Of a stretch of DNA of 64,000 nucleotides, positions 25,014 through 34,269 are shown in pieces. The DNA is from Bradyrhizobium iriomotense. GTDB lineage: Bacteria > Pseudomonadota > Alphaproteobacteria > Rhizobiales > Xanthobacteraceae. Position 1 is the first letter of the stretch. Every line of letters starts with the position of its first letter. The stretch is taken from assembly GCF_030160715.1 (NCBI RefSeq), contig NZ_BSOW01000022.1, forward strand, positions 62,001 through 126,000, read 5' to 3'. The position numbers and the translations under genes were made by a program. Under the pieces are notes generated by a model. That model searched no databases. It was not told where the DNA came from and saw only the letters and a program-made list of their open reading frames with translations.

Positions 25014-25366
25014 CCTCCGAAGAGACCAGAGAGCAGAACGGTATCGAGCTCGAATACGACCTCAACGAGCCGCCTCAGAAGGTGTGGCGGGCAATCAGCA
25101 ATCCCGAGCTTCGAGAGGCGTGGCTGCCGGGGCAGGATCTCGCCAATCCCGAGCCAACCACCATTACGCCCGGTCGAGAAGTCCGATATGCCCTGCGCGA
25201 GAGTGTCCCACCCTTTCTCGAGAGCACGGTGACATTCAGGATCATCCCGAACGGGACGGGCGGGACGAGCCTGCGGATCATTCACGAGCTCGACGGCACG
25301 AGCTTCGGCCGGATGACGAAGGCCGCCGCAAACAGCAACAGCCCGATCCGTATGCGCGCCGCCTGA
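25010..25366 (+). CDS. SRPBCC/AHSA1-domain protein
   Basis: 118 residues, translationally coupled to the ArsR gene (ATGA overlap). The START-like AHSA1 fold is indicated by 'LEYDLNEPPQKVWRAISNPELREAWLP', 'PGREVRYALRESVPPFLESTVTFRIIPNGTGGTSLRIIHEL'. It is slightly short for the family (140-160 residues): the C-terminal helix that normally caps the ligand cavity is not evident, and the last ~20 residues look atypical. The ArsR-SRPBCC pair is a common module of unknown ligand. Confidence 0.85.
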   Translation: MTSEETREQNGIELEYDLNEPPQKVWRAISNPELREAWLPGQDLANPEPTTITPGREVRYALRESVPPFLESTVTFRIIPNGTGGTSLRIIHELDGTSFGRMTKAAANSNSPIRMRAA

Positions 25367-25409
25367 TCCGGCGCGCTCACCACACATTCGAGCAGACTGG
25401 AGTTCGCCC

Positions 25410-26036
25410 ATGCGCGAAGCGATGCAACTCGTCCCTATGGTCGTCGAGCAATCCTCCAGAGGGGAGCGATCATTCGACATTTATTCGCGCCTTCTGCGCG
25501 AACGGATCATCTTCCTGAACGGAGAGGTGAACGACGATGTTTCGGCTCTGGTCTGCGCGCAATTGCTGTTTCTGGAAGCCGATAACCCGAAGAAGCCGAT
25601 CAACCTCTACATCAACTCGCCGGGCGGCGTCGTGACCAGCGGGTTCGCCATGTATGATACCATGCGCTACATCCGAGCACCCGTGCATACGCTTTGCATG
25701 GGAACGGCTTGGTCCATGGGCTCATTCCTGCTGATGGCGGGCGAGCCCGGCGCGCGCGCCGTCCTACCGAACGCGAGCATCCTGATTCACCAGCCATCGG
25801 GCGGGTTTAAGGGGCAGGCGTCGGACATCCTCATCCACGCCGAAGAGACTCTGCGGACCAAGACCCGCATGACGCGGCTTTATGCCCAACACTGCAAGCG
25901 GAGTTACGAGGAGTTCGAGCGGGCCATGGACCGCGACCATTTCATGACGCCGCAAGAAGCGTTGGAGTGGGGGCTTGTCGACCGTGTCCTTCAGGCGCGG
26001 GAGGGCGAGCGGGATCAAGATCCGAACGCGACCTGA
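25410..26036 (+). CDS. clpP: ATP-dependent Clp protease proteolytic subunit (ClpP paralogue)
   Basis: 208 residues with the catalytic triad Ser102 ('GTAWSMGSFLL'), His127 ('ILIHQPSGG') and Asp176 ('MDRDHFMTPQEALEWGLVD'). The spacings (25 and 49) equal those of E. coli ClpP (97, 122, 171). 'PINLYINSPGGVVTSGFAMYDTM' is conserved. The nucleophile loop GTAWSMG differs from the usual GQAASMG. No clpX or clpA lies nearby, so this is probably an accessory ClpP and not the housekeeping copy. It degrades proteins delivered by Clp ATPases in the cytoplasm. Confidence 0.93.
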   Translation: MREAMQLVPMVVEQSSRGERSFDIYSRLLRERIIFLNGEVNDDVSALVCAQLLFLEADNPKKPINLYINSPGGVVTSGFAMYDTMRYIRAPVHTLCMGTAWSMGSFLLMAGEPGARAVLPNASILIHQPSGGFKGQASDILIHAEETLRTKTRMTRLYAQHCKRSYEEFERAMDRDHFMTPQEALEWGLVDRVLQAREGERDQDPNAT

Positions 26037-26139
26037 CAGCCCCGAGCTCAAGCCAATCGGCGTCGGCAGGTAGGCGAGCCGTGGCAATCCAGGTTGAGAT
26101 GCGGTTAGATGTTCGATCAATACGCGCAGGGAGAATGCG

Positions 26140-28083
26140 ATGACGAACATCGGCACCGAGAAGGCCGCGGAGCAACCAAAGGACGCTACGCATCAGGTCA
26201 TTGCGCAGCATGACGCGCTTCTGAGCGCGCTGCCGTTTTCCGACACGCGGGATTTTGAGGACGCGGCGCGTGGCTTCCTCGGCACGATCGAGAATGCCAG
26301 GATCAATCATCCGCAAGGCAGGACGGTCTGGAGCCTCGAGCCCTACGGTTTCCTGGCAGCGGAACAGGCGCCGCCGACGGTCAATCCGAGCCTGTGGCGG
26401 CAGTCGCGCCTCAACATGCATCACGGCCTGTTCGAGGTCGTGCCCGGCGTCTATCAGGTGCGCGGGCTCGACATCGCCAACATGACGCTGATTGAAGGCG
26501 ACAGCGGCGTCATCGTGGTCGACACCCTGACCTCGATCGAGGGTGCCCGCGCCGCGCTCGATCTCTATTTCAGGCATCGCGGCCTGCGGCCGGTCGCAGC
26601 CGTCATCTTCACCCACACCCACACCGATCACTGGGGCGGCGCGCGCGGGGTTCTGGAGGAGGACGCGCTCGCCACGGACCGGGTGCCGATCATCGCGCCA
26701 AACCTGTTCATGGAGCATGCGGTCTCCGAGAACATCATTGCCGGCCCTGCGATGCTGCGCCGGGCGCAATATCAGTTCGGCCCTTTCCTCGCCAAGGGGC
26801 CGCGCGGGCAGGTCGATTGCGGTCTCGGCAAGTCGATGGCGGCAGGTTCGGTGGCGCTGCTGCGTCCGACTGACCTGATCATGGCGACCGGCGATACACG
26901 GGTGATCGACGGCGTCGAATTCGAATTCCAGATGGCGCCGAACAGCGAGGCGCCGGCCGAGATGCACTTCTTCATCCCGCGCTACAAGGTTTTGAACCTC
27001 GCCGAGAACTGCACGCATAATTTCCACAATCTTCTGCCGTTCCGCGGCGCAGACGTGCGCGATGCGCTGGCGTGGTCGAAATACCTCAACGAGGCGCTGT
27101 CCCTGTGGGGCGGCAAGGCGGAAGCGATGTGCGGCCAGCATCACTGGCCGGTGTGGGGACGCGAGCGCATCGACAGCATGATCCGCCAGCAGCGCGACCT
27201 CTACAAGTTCGCGCACGACCAGACCATCCGGCTGATGAATCACGGCCTCACCGCAACCGAGATCGCCGAGACGATCAAGCTGCCGCAAGGTCTGGAGGGC
27301 GCCTGGCATGGCCGCGGCTATTACGGCCACATCCGTCACAATGTGAAGGCGATCTACCAGAAATATCTCGGCTGGTACGATGCCAACCCCGTCAATCTCG
27401 ATCCGCTGCCGCCGGTCGAATCCGGCAAGAAGTACGTCGAGTACATGGGCGGCGCGGACGCGATCCTCGCACGGGCGAAGAAGGACTTCGATAAGGCTGA
27501 GTTTCGTTTCGTGGCGCAGGCGCTGAGCCATCTCGTCTTCGCCGAGCCGGATCATGCAGCGGCGCGTGCGCTGCTCGCCGACACGCTGGAGCAGCTCGGC
27601 TATGCCGCCGAAAGCGCGACCTGGCGCAACGCCTATCTGTTCGGCGCCCAGGAGCTGCGCCAGGGCATGCCGAAGACGCCGCCGCGTCCGCCCATGCCGC
27701 GCGAGACGCTGGCCGCGCTTCGCACCTCGCAGCTCTGGGACGTGCTCGGAATCCGTCTCAACGGCCCGAAGGCGGAGGGCAAGCACATCGTGCTGAACTG
27801 GAGCTTTTCCGACACCGGCGAGACATTCGTGCTCAATCTGGAGAATTCCGCGCTCACCTACACCGAAGGCACGCAGTCGGAAAAAGCCGATGCCAGCTTC
27901 ACGCTCGCCCGCGCCACGCTCGACGAGGTGATCGCGAAGCTCACGAGCTTCCCGGAGGCAGTTGCCGCCGGCAAGATCAAGCTGTCGGGCAACGCGCTGC
28001 GCCTCGCCGAGTTGATGGCCCTGATGGACGAATTCCCGCGCATGTTCGAGATCGTCGAGCCGAAGCGGGCGGTGGTGATGTAA
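26140..28083 (+). CDS. Metallo-beta-lactamase-fold alkyl/aryl-sulfatase (SdsA type)
   Basis: 647 residues, the usual length. The zinc motif 'FTHTHTDHWGGARGVLEEDA' (HxHxDH) occurs near residue 160, and 'GDSGVIVVDTLTSIEGA' forms the preceding strand. 'AMCGQHHWPVWG' supplies a further ligand His. The middle has the alpha-helical dimerisation domain and the last ~130 residues an SCP2-like domain ('LNWSFSDTGETFVLNLENSALTYTEG') that binds the alkyl chain. The enzyme hydrolyses primary alkyl sulfates such as dodecyl sulfate. No signal peptide is seen, while SdsA1 is secreted, so location is uncertain. Confidence 0.93.
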   Translation: MTNIGTEKAAEQPKDATHQVIAQHDALLSALPFSDTRDFEDAARGFLGTIENARINHPQGRTVWSLEPYGFLAAEQAPPTVNPSLWRQSRLNMHHGLFEVVPGVYQVRGLDIANMTLIEGDSGVIVVDTLTSIEGARAALDLYFRHRGLRPVAAVIFTHTHTDHWGGARGVLEEDALATDRVPIIAPNLFMEHAVSENIIAGPAMLRRAQYQFGPFLAKGPRGQVDCGLGKSMAAGSVALLRPTDLIMATGDTRVIDGVEFEFQMAPNSEAPAEMHFFIPRYKVLNLAENCTHNFHNLLPFRGADVRDALAWSKYLNEALSLWGGKAEAMCGQHHWPVWGRERIDSMIRQQRDLYKFAHDQTIRLMNHGLTATEIAETIKLPQGLEGAWHGRGYYGHIRHNVKAIYQKYLGWYDANPVNLDPLPPVESGKKYVEYMGGADAILARAKKDFDKAEFRFVAQALSHLVFAEPDHAAARALLADTLEQLGYAAESATWRNAYLFGAQELRQGMPKTPPRPPMPRETLAALRTSQLWDVLGIRLNGPKAEGKHIVLNWSFSDTGETFVLNLENSALTYTEGTQSEKADASFTLARATLDEVIAKLTSFPEAVAAGKIKLSGNALRLAELMALMDEFPRMFEIVEPKRAVVM

Positions 28084-28146
28084 TACATTCCCGTCATTGC
28101 GGGCGAACAGTCTCTAGCAATGACGCGTTGAAGCCGAAGCACATAC

Positions 28147-28287
28147 AACTGTCGTCCCGGCGAAGGCCGGGACCCATACCCCCAGGGAGAAGTTGTGGCG
28201 CGCGATCGTGGTTATTGGTCTTCGCCAAACCACTTCCTGTGGTTATGGGTCCCGGATCTGCGCTTCGCTTGTCCGGGACGACAACTG
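28147..28287. repeat. Large palindromic repeat (family D) in convergent gap
   Basis: Left arm TGTCGTCCCGGCGAAGGCCGG..GACCCATA and right arm TATGGGTCCCGGATC..GTCCGGGACGACA face each other across about 60 bp, the signature of a common Bradyrhizobium-type palindrome. A decayed family-C motif (CCGTCATTGCGGGC / GCAATGACGCG) lies just before it at 28091-28124. The gap separates the convergent sulfatase and glycosyltransferase genes. Confidence 0.75.
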
Positions 28288-28300
28288 AGATTGTGCCGCG

Positions 28301-29371
28301 CTACTCCGCGCTGCTCACCAGCTTGATCTTCGGCGCGGTGGCTTCCATCAGGCCGCGGTAGGCGGCGAGATAGTCGAGTGCCATGCGCCTTGCGGTGAAG
28401 CGTGTCTCGAACCGCTTGCGGATTGCTTCGCGGCTGAGCTGCGGCAGGCGCCCAACGGCCGCGACCGCGCTGGTCTCGTCCTCGACGACGAATCCGGTCA
28501 GGCCTTCATCGATGATCTCGGGCACCGAGCCACGATTGTAGGCGACCACCGGCGTGCCGCAGGCCATGGCTTCGATCATCACGAGCCCGAACGGCTCGGG
28601 CCAATCGATCGGGAGCAGAAGGCCGAGCGCACCGCTCAAGAACTCAGATTTCTCGTTGTCGCTGATCTCGCCGATATACTCGACCAGCGGATTTTTCTCG
28701 ATCAGCGGCCGGATCAGTTCGTCGTAGTAATCCTGGTCGGCGCGATCGACCTTGGCTGCGATCTTCAGCGGAATGCCGCAACGGGTCGCGACCTTGATGG
28801 CGCGATCGACGCCCTTCTCCGGTGCGATGCGGCCGAGTACCGCGAGGTAATCCTGCTTCGCGGGCACCGGCGTCAGCAGATTCTCCGGCAGGCCGTGATG
28901 GATTGTGCGTACCCAGTTCGCCTGCGGCACCGGCCGACGCTGCGCATTCGAGATCGAGATGACGGGGATCTTGGAGAACGTGTTGAAGACCGGCTGGTGC
29001 TCGGGCAGGTCGAGCCGGCCGTGCAGCGTCGTCAGGAATGGCGTCGGCTGGCGGTAGAACAGCGACCACGGATAGTAATCGAGGTGGAAGTGGAGGAAGT
29101 CGAATTCCTCGTCGTCGCATTTCTGCCGGACCCGCTCCAGCATCACCATATGCAGTGCGTTGGGGTCGCGCACCGCGCCGTCGAGGCGCAGCGCCTTCGG
29201 CCACATTGCGTCGAGCTTGCCCGAGGTATGCGAGTCGCCGCTGGCGAACAGGGTCACGTCGTGTCCCAGCGCCACCAGTTCCTCCGTCAACCAATGCACC
29301 ACCCGTTCGGTGCCGCCATAAAGCTTGGGTGGAACAGCCTCCGTCAACGGAGCTACCTGCGCGATGCGCAT
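28301..29371 (-). CDS. Glycosyltransferase family 4
   Basis: 356 residues with two Rossmann halves (GT-B). The N-terminal acceptor half includes 'PPKLYGGTERVVHWLTEELVALGHDVTLFASGDS'; the nucleotide-sugar half has 'VLGRIAPEKGVDRAIKVA' and the E-x7-E motif in 'EPFGLVMIEAMACGTPVVAYNRGSVPEII'. Product unknown; relatives act on trehalose, sucrose or cell-surface glycans. It is divergent from an ABC exporter across a 306-bp gap, followed by a debranching-type enzyme, so a glycan role is plausible but inferred only. Confidence 0.9.
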   Translation of the reverse strand: MRIAQVAPLTEAVPPKLYGGTERVVHWLTEELVALGHDVTLFASGDSHTSGKLDAMWPKALRLDGAVRDPNALHMVMLERVRQKCDDEEFDFLHFHLDYYPWSLFYRQPTPFLTTLHGRLDLPEHQPVFNTFSKIPVISISNAQRRPVPQANWVRTIHHGLPENLLTPVPAKQDYLAVLGRIAPEKGVDRAIKVATRCGIPLKIAAKVDRADQDYYDELIRPLIEKNPLVEYIGEISDNEKSEFLSGALGLLLPIDWPEPFGLVMIEAMACGTPVVAYNRGSVPEIIDEGLTGFVVEDETSAVAAVGRLPQLSREAIRKRFETRFTARRMALDYLAAYRGLMEATAPKIKLVSSAE

Positions 29372-29677
29372 CTCATCATCTCCTTTTCGCGATCATGAAA
29401 GTTGAACCCCCAGCTCACTTCGGCACCGGCATGCCAGCCATGGGAACGTTCCCGCATCTGCGAAGTTCCGCCCGTCAAAGGTTACTTATTCGACACGTCT
29501 GCAATGCGGCGTGACTCGTCCGCAATCTGGTCTTGATGATGTCACGACTGCTTCTCAGTCCGTCCGCATCGTCATGTCGTGATCGCATTGCAATGGAACC
29601 GGAACGCGCCGGTCGATGTTCACTCAGCCAGTGCCGCGCAGGCACGACTGACAATTCTCAGACGGGGTGGCAACCAT
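29372..29677. other. 306-bp divergent gap
   Basis: No gene is supported. It contains the perfect palindrome GGGAACGTTCCC (29442-29453), which also starts an EcfG-like promoter match GGAAC-N17-GTT (29443-29467) pointing toward the ABC gene. The ABC ribosome site GGGGTGG is near 29664. Confidence 0.5.
29443..29467 (+). promoter_or_regulatory. EcfG-like promoter match
   Basis: GGAAC, 17 bases, GTT. Alphaproteobacterial general-stress promoters use GGAAC-N16/17-(C)GTT; the C before GTT is A here. It is over 200 bp from the ABC gene, so it is a weak candidate. Confidence 0.25.
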
Positions 29678-31441
29678 ATGGATCATCTGTCCGGCTACGC
29701 GAGGCGGCCGTTTGCCTTTGTTTTACGCTATCTTCGCCGGCGGCTCGCGTCGCATCTGGTGATCCTGTCGGCCGTGGTGGCCGCGGTTGCCTGCTCGGTG
29801 GGCACGCAATATGGCGTCAAGTCGCTCGTCGACAGCCTCTCGGCCGGCGCATCGCATAGCGGTGGTGTATGGCTGGCATTCGTTTTCCTCATGTCGCTGA
29901 TTGCCGCCGACAACTTCCTCTGGCGCATCGCAAGTTGGACAGCGAGTTTCACCTTTGTCGGCGTGACCGGCGATCTGCGTCGCGACATCTTCCGCCATCT
30001 CACGGGCCACGCACCCAGCTATTTCTCAGATCGCATGCCGGGTATGCTCAGCAGTCGCATCACGGCGACCTCCAACGCCGTGTTCACGGTCGAGAACATG
30101 TTCGTCTGGAACGTGCTGCCCCCGTGCGCTGCCACAATTGCGGCAATCCTGCTGATTGGAACCGTGAGCCCTTATATGGCGGCGGGCCTGATCGTGGTCG
30201 CCGGCGGCATGGTGATTGCGATGTTCCACCTCGCGGCCGCCGGCAAGCCGTTGCATGACGACTTCGCCGACAAGGCCGCCGTCGTCGACGGCGAGATGAT
30301 CGACGTCATCAGCAACATGCCATTGGTGCGGGCGTTCTGCGGCATCAGCCACGAGCATCAGCGCTTCGATGCCACCGTGAACCGGGAGCTCACGGCGCGC
30401 GGTCGCAGCCTGCGTTATCTGGAAAAGCTGCGCCTGACCCACGCCGCCGTCACCGTGGCGCTGACGATCGCGCTGCTCGCCTGGGCGATCATGCTCTGGC
30501 AAAAGGGCGAGGCGACCACCGGCGACGTCGTTCTGGTCTGCACCCTCGGGCTCTCGATCCTCAACGCCACGCGCGATCTTGCGGTCGCGCTGGTCGACGT
30601 CACCCAGCATGTCGCGCGGCTGACCGAGGCGATCGCAACGCTCCTGGTGCCGCATGAATTGCGCGACCACCCCGAGGCCGAGCCGCTGGTCAAGCGCGGT
30701 GCCGCGATTGCCTTCAACAACGTGACGTTCGGCTATCCCGGGGCGTCGAAGATATTCGAGCGTTTCAGCCTGCGGCTGCAACCCGGCCAGCGCGTCGGCC
30801 TGGTCGGGCAGTCCGGCGGCGGCAAGTCGACGCTGTTCACGCTGTTGCAGCGGTTCTATGACGTCGATGACGGCAACGTCACCGTCGACGGCCAGGATAT
30901 CGCGCGGGTGACGCAGCAGAGCCTGCGCGAGGCGATCTCCGTGGTGCCGCAGGACATTTCATTGTTTCATCGCTCGGTCCGCGAGAACATTCGTTACGGC
31001 CGGCCCAACGCGACCGACGACGAAGTCTTGCGCGCGGCGATCGCGGCGCGCTGCGATTTCGTCGAGAGCATGCCCGGAGGGCTCGACACCATGGTCGGCG
31101 ATCGCGGCGTAAAGCTCTCCGGCGGTCAGCGCCAGCGCATCGCGATCGCGCGCGCCTTCCTGAAGGACGCGCCGATCCTGCTGCTCGACGAAGCGACCGC
31201 GGCGCTCGACAGCGAGGCGGAGGAGGCGATCCGCGAGGCGCTGTCACGCCTGATGCGGGGCCGAACCGTGATCGCGATCGCGCACCGGCTGGCAACGCTG
31301 CGCAATTTCGACCGCGTGGTGGTGCTGAAGGCCGGCAAGATCATCGAGGACGGCTCGCCCGACCGCCTGATGCAGAACCACGGGCCTTATCGCGAGCTGG
31401 TCACGCAGGAGATGAACCGGCTCTCGAAGTTCGCCGCGTAA
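29678..31441 (+). CDS. ABC transporter, fused permease-ATPase (exporter type)
   Basis: 587 residues. The N-terminal ~310 hold six membrane helices (type IV exporter fold); the C-terminal ~250 are the ATPase with Walker A 'GQSGGGKST', Q-loop 'VVPQDISLFHRSVRENI', signature 'LSGGQRQRIAIARA', Walker B 'ILLLDEATAALDSE' and switch His 'IAHRLATL'. It acts as a homodimer exporting lipids, glycans or drugs. Length is near that of beta-glucan exporter NdvA but no specific assignment is safe. Start MDHLSGY at 29678 has a GGGGTGG ribosome site; a 33-residue upstream extension is rejected. Confidence 0.92.
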   Translation: MDHLSGYARRPFAFVLRYLRRRLASHLVILSAVVAAVACSVGTQYGVKSLVDSLSAGASHSGGVWLAFVFLMSLIAADNFLWRIASWTASFTFVGVTGDLRRDIFRHLTGHAPSYFSDRMPGMLSSRITATSNAVFTVENMFVWNVLPPCAATIAAILLIGTVSPYMAAGLIVVAGGMVIAMFHLAAAGKPLHDDFADKAAVVDGEMIDVISNMPLVRAFCGISHEHQRFDATVNRELTARGRSLRYLEKLRLTHAAVTVALTIALLAWAIMLWQKGEATTGDVVLVCTLGLSILNATRDLAVALVDVTQHVARLTEAIATLLVPHELRDHPEAEPLVKRGAAIAFNNVTFGYPGASKIFERFSLRLQPGQRVGLVGQSGGGKSTLFTLLQRFYDVDDGNVTVDGQDIARVTQQSLREAISVVPQDISLFHRSVRENIRYGRPNATDDEVLRAAIAARCDFVESMPGGLDTMVGDRGVKLSGGQRQRIAIARAFLKDAPILLLDEATAALDSEAEEAIREALSRLMRGRTVIAIAHRLATLRNFDRVVVLKAGKIIEDGSPDRLMQNHGPYRELVTQEMNRLSKFAA

Positions 31442-31512
31442 GTCGTCAGCCGCGTTCAGGTCGTTGCGTTCAGGTCGATTGCGTTTTGGATAATGGCGCA
31501 GGGGAATAGCGC

Positions 31513-33717
31513 ATGTCAGCCGAAGTCGTCACCCAGTTCGTCGCGGCATCACGAACCGTGGAAGTGGTGGAGGAGCAGCCGTTCTACATTCCCATGACGG
31601 GACCTGCGGCGAGGCCGCGGCGTTCGCTCAAGCACGACGATACCTTCATCGTGCTCGACAGCCATGGCGATATCGGCGCCTCCGCCGGTGGCCCGGACGG
31701 CCTGTTCAACTGCGACACGCGCTATCTCGCGCGGCTCGAGCTCGTGCTCGACGATCTTCAGCCGCTGCTGCTCGGCTCGAACTTGCGTGATGACAACTCG
31801 GCCCTGACCATCGATCTCACCAATCCCGATATCTACCGCAATGGCCGCATCGTCCTCCAGAAGGACCTGCTGCATATCGTGCGCACGGTGTTCCTGTGGC
31901 GTGGCACGGCCTATCAGCGTATCGGCCTGCAGAACCACGGCGACCGGCCGGCAAGTTTTGAGCTGACGCTGCTGTTCGATAGCGATTTCGCCGATTTGTT
32001 CGAGGTGCGCGGCGAGAGGCGGCCGCGGCGGGGGACCGGCGCGAGCAAATTGCTCGGCCCGACCGACGTGCTGTTCGAATATCGCGGGCTCGATGATACG
32101 CAGCGCACGACCGGGCTGCATTTCGATCCAAGGCCAACCCGTCTCTCGGTCAATGCCGCCACCTGGCAGCTCGAGCTCGAGCCGCATCATACCAAGTCGT
32201 TGTTCGTGGCCGTGTCCTGCAACCGGCCGCAGACGCTCAAGCCGGTGCGTTTCTTTCCGGCGATGCTGGCGCATCGCCGCGAGATGCGCGCCTGCACGGC
32301 GGGGGCGGCCAGCGTTGAGACCTCCAACAACATCTTCAACGAGGTGCTGTGCCAGGCGATGGCCGACCTCAACATGCTGATGACGGATACGCCTCAGGGC
32401 CGCTATCCCTATGCCGGCATTCCCTGGTACTCGACGACGTTCGGCCGCGACGGCCTGATCACGGCCTTGCAGATGCTGTGGATCGATCCGCGGGTTGCCA
32501 GGGGCGTGCTGCGGCGGCTCGCGCACTTCCAGGCAAAGGCCACCGATCCGCTCGCCGACGCCGAGCCCGGCAAGATCCTGCACGAGATGCGCGGCGGCGA
32601 GATGGCAGCGCTGCGCGAGGTGCCGTTCGCGCAATATTACGGCAGCGTCGATTCCACCGCGCTGTTCGTGCTGCTCGCAGGGCATTATTTCGAGCGCACG
32701 GGCGATGTCGAGACGCTGCTGGAATTGTGGCCCGCGATCGAGGCTGCGCTGGAATGGATCGACGGACCCGGCGATCCCGACCACGACGGCTTCGTCGAAT
32801 ATCAGCGCGCCTCCGAGCAGGGCCTCGCCAACCAGGGCTGGAAGGACTCCTATGATGCGATCTTCCATGCCGACGGTACGCTTGCGGAAGGCTACATCGC
32901 GCTCGCCGAAGTGCAGGGCTACGTCTTCGCCGCCAAGCAGCTCGCCGCGCGCTGTGCCTTGCGGCTGGGCAAGCCGGACAAGGTAAGGAAGCTCGAGGCC
33001 GAGGCAAAGGCGCTCGCGGCGCGCTTCGAGGACGCCTTCTGGTGCGAGGAGCTCGGCACCTATGCGCTCGCGCTCGACGGCGCCAAGCGACCCTGCAAGG
33101 TGCGGACGTCGAATGCCGGCCAGCTCCTGTTCAGCGGCATGATCAGGGAGGACCGTGCGCGCAAGGTTGCTGCCGACCTGTTACGGCCGCATTTCTTCTC
33201 CGGCTGGGGTATCCGCACCGTGGCGCTCGGCGAAATCAGATACAATCCGATGTCCTATCACGACGGCTCGATCTGGCCGCACGACAATGCGCTGATTGTG
33301 CTCGGGCTTGCGCGTTATGGCCTGAAGCATTCGGTGGCGCATGTCTTCAAGGGCCTGTTCGAGGCCGCGACCTATATGGATCTCCGGCGGCTGCCGGAAC
33401 TGTTCTGCGGCTTCCGGCGCGAGAAGCGCCGCGGCCCGACGCTGTATCCGGTCGCCTGCGCGCCGCAGGCCTGGGCCAGCGCGACGCCGTTCACGTTGCT
33501 GGAAGCGGCGCTCGGCATCGAGTTCGACGTCGCACGAAGCGAGATCCGCCTGCGCAATCCGCATCTGCCGGCGTTCCTGAACGAGGTCGTGCTGCGCGAG
33601 CTCCAACTGGGCTCGTCCAGCGTCGATTTGCGGATTCGCCGCCACGGCAACGATGTCGCGCTCGAGGTGTTGCGCACGCGCGGCCAGATCCAGGTATCGA
33701 TCGTGTTGGCGCACTAG
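31513..33717 (+). CDS. Glycogen-debranching-type enzyme (amylo-alpha-1,6-glucosidase family)
   Basis: 734 residues. An N-terminal beta-sandwich domain ('LDSHGDIGASAGGPDGLFNCDTRYLARLEL') is followed by an (alpha/alpha)6-barrel with 'GIPWYSTTFGRDGLITALQML', 'LHEMRGGEMAALREVPFAQYYGSVDSTALFVLLAGHY', and 'NQGWKDSYDAIFHADG'. Acidic residues of GH133-like proteins are visible in GRDG and in 'KDSYD'. It probably trims alpha-1,6 or related branches from glucans in the cytoplasm. 71 bp after the ABC gene and 23 bp before a PRC-barrel gene. Confidence 0.9.
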   Translation: MSAEVVTQFVAASRTVEVVEEQPFYIPMTGPAARPRRSLKHDDTFIVLDSHGDIGASAGGPDGLFNCDTRYLARLELVLDDLQPLLLGSNLRDDNSALTIDLTNPDIYRNGRIVLQKDLLHIVRTVFLWRGTAYQRIGLQNHGDRPASFELTLLFDSDFADLFEVRGERRPRRGTGASKLLGPTDVLFEYRGLDDTQRTTGLHFDPRPTRLSVNAATWQLELEPHHTKSLFVAVSCNRPQTLKPVRFFPAMLAHRREMRACTAGAASVETSNNIFNEVLCQAMADLNMLMTDTPQGRYPYAGIPWYSTTFGRDGLITALQMLWIDPRVARGVLRRLAHFQAKATDPLADAEPGKILHEMRGGEMAALREVPFAQYYGSVDSTALFVLLAGHYFERTGDVETLLELWPAIEAALEWIDGPGDPDHDGFVEYQRASEQGLANQGWKDSYDAIFHADGTLAEGYIALAEVQGYVFAAKQLAARCALRLGKPDKVRKLEAEAKALAARFEDAFWCEELGTYALALDGAKRPCKVRTSNAGQLLFSGMIREDRARKVAADLLRPHFFSGWGIRTVALGEIRYNPMSYHDGSIWPHDNALIVLGLARYGLKHSVAHVFKGLFEAATYMDLRRLPELFCGFRREKRRGPTLYPVACAPQAWASATPFTLLEAALGIEFDVARSEIRLRNPHLPAFLNEVVLRELQLGSSSVDLRIRRHGNDVALEVLRTRGQIQVSIVLAH

Positions 33718-33740
33718 CGCAATCAGTCGGAGGAGGTCGT

Positions 33741-34247
33741 ATGCGCGGCATGACGCGGTTGATGCTGGTCGCAGTGATCGTGGGGAGCATCGCGCCTGCG
33801 GTCCCGTACGCAGCTGAGGACCCGCCTGCGGCGCAAGCCGAGCCGAACGCGCCGCCGCCGCCGGCCGTGCCCGTGGTGCCGAAGGACGCGGCGCCGCCGC
33901 CCTCGGTCACCATCATCGGTGCCAGCGACGCGCATGGCGTGCTCGGGCGGGATGTGCGCAGCGCGGCCGATGAGGATATGGGACGCATCGTCGACGTCAT
34001 CGTCGATCGTACCGGCCAGGTGCGGGCGGCGGTGATCGATTTCGGCGGCTTCCTTGGCGTCGGCAGCCGCAAGATCGTGGTCGACTGGAACGCGCTGCAT
34101 TTCGGCAAGATCGCCAACAAGAAGGACAGCATCAGCCTTGAGCTGACCAAGGCGCAGGTCGCCGCCGCGCCGGAATACAAGGAGGACACACCGATCGTCG
34201 TGCTGGGTGCCTCCGGTACCCTGCAACCGCTGCAGTTCATTCCGTAA
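33741..34247 (+). CDS. Exported PRC-barrel domain protein
   Basis: 168 residues with a signal peptide (MRGMTRLMLVAVIVGSIAPAVPYAA), a Pro/Ala-rich linker (about 27-52) and one PRC-barrel ('LGRDVRSAADEDMGRIVDVIVDRTGQVRAAVIDFGGFLGVGSRKIVVDW'). PRC barrels bind RNA or protein partners or pack against photosynthetic complexes; exported ones in rhizobia have no known job. Start ATG 33741 has a strong GGAGGAGG site. It belongs to the rightward run after the debranching gene. Confidence 0.88.
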   Translation: MRGMTRLMLVAVIVGSIAPAVPYAAEDPPAAQAEPNAPPPPAVPVVPKDAAPPPSVTIIGASDAHGVLGRDVRSAADEDMGRIVDVIVDRTGQVRAAVIDFGGFLGVGSRKIVVDWNALHFGKIANKKDSISLELTKAQVAAAPEYKEDTPIVVLGASGTLQPLQFIP

Positions 34248-34269
34248 GGAAGAGGAGGGCAGACTGTCG

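Noticed and set aside
25942..27786. 614-codon minus-strand open frame
   Set aside because: Antisense to the alkylsulfatase gene, no recognisable domain, codon use is the mirror of the sense gene.
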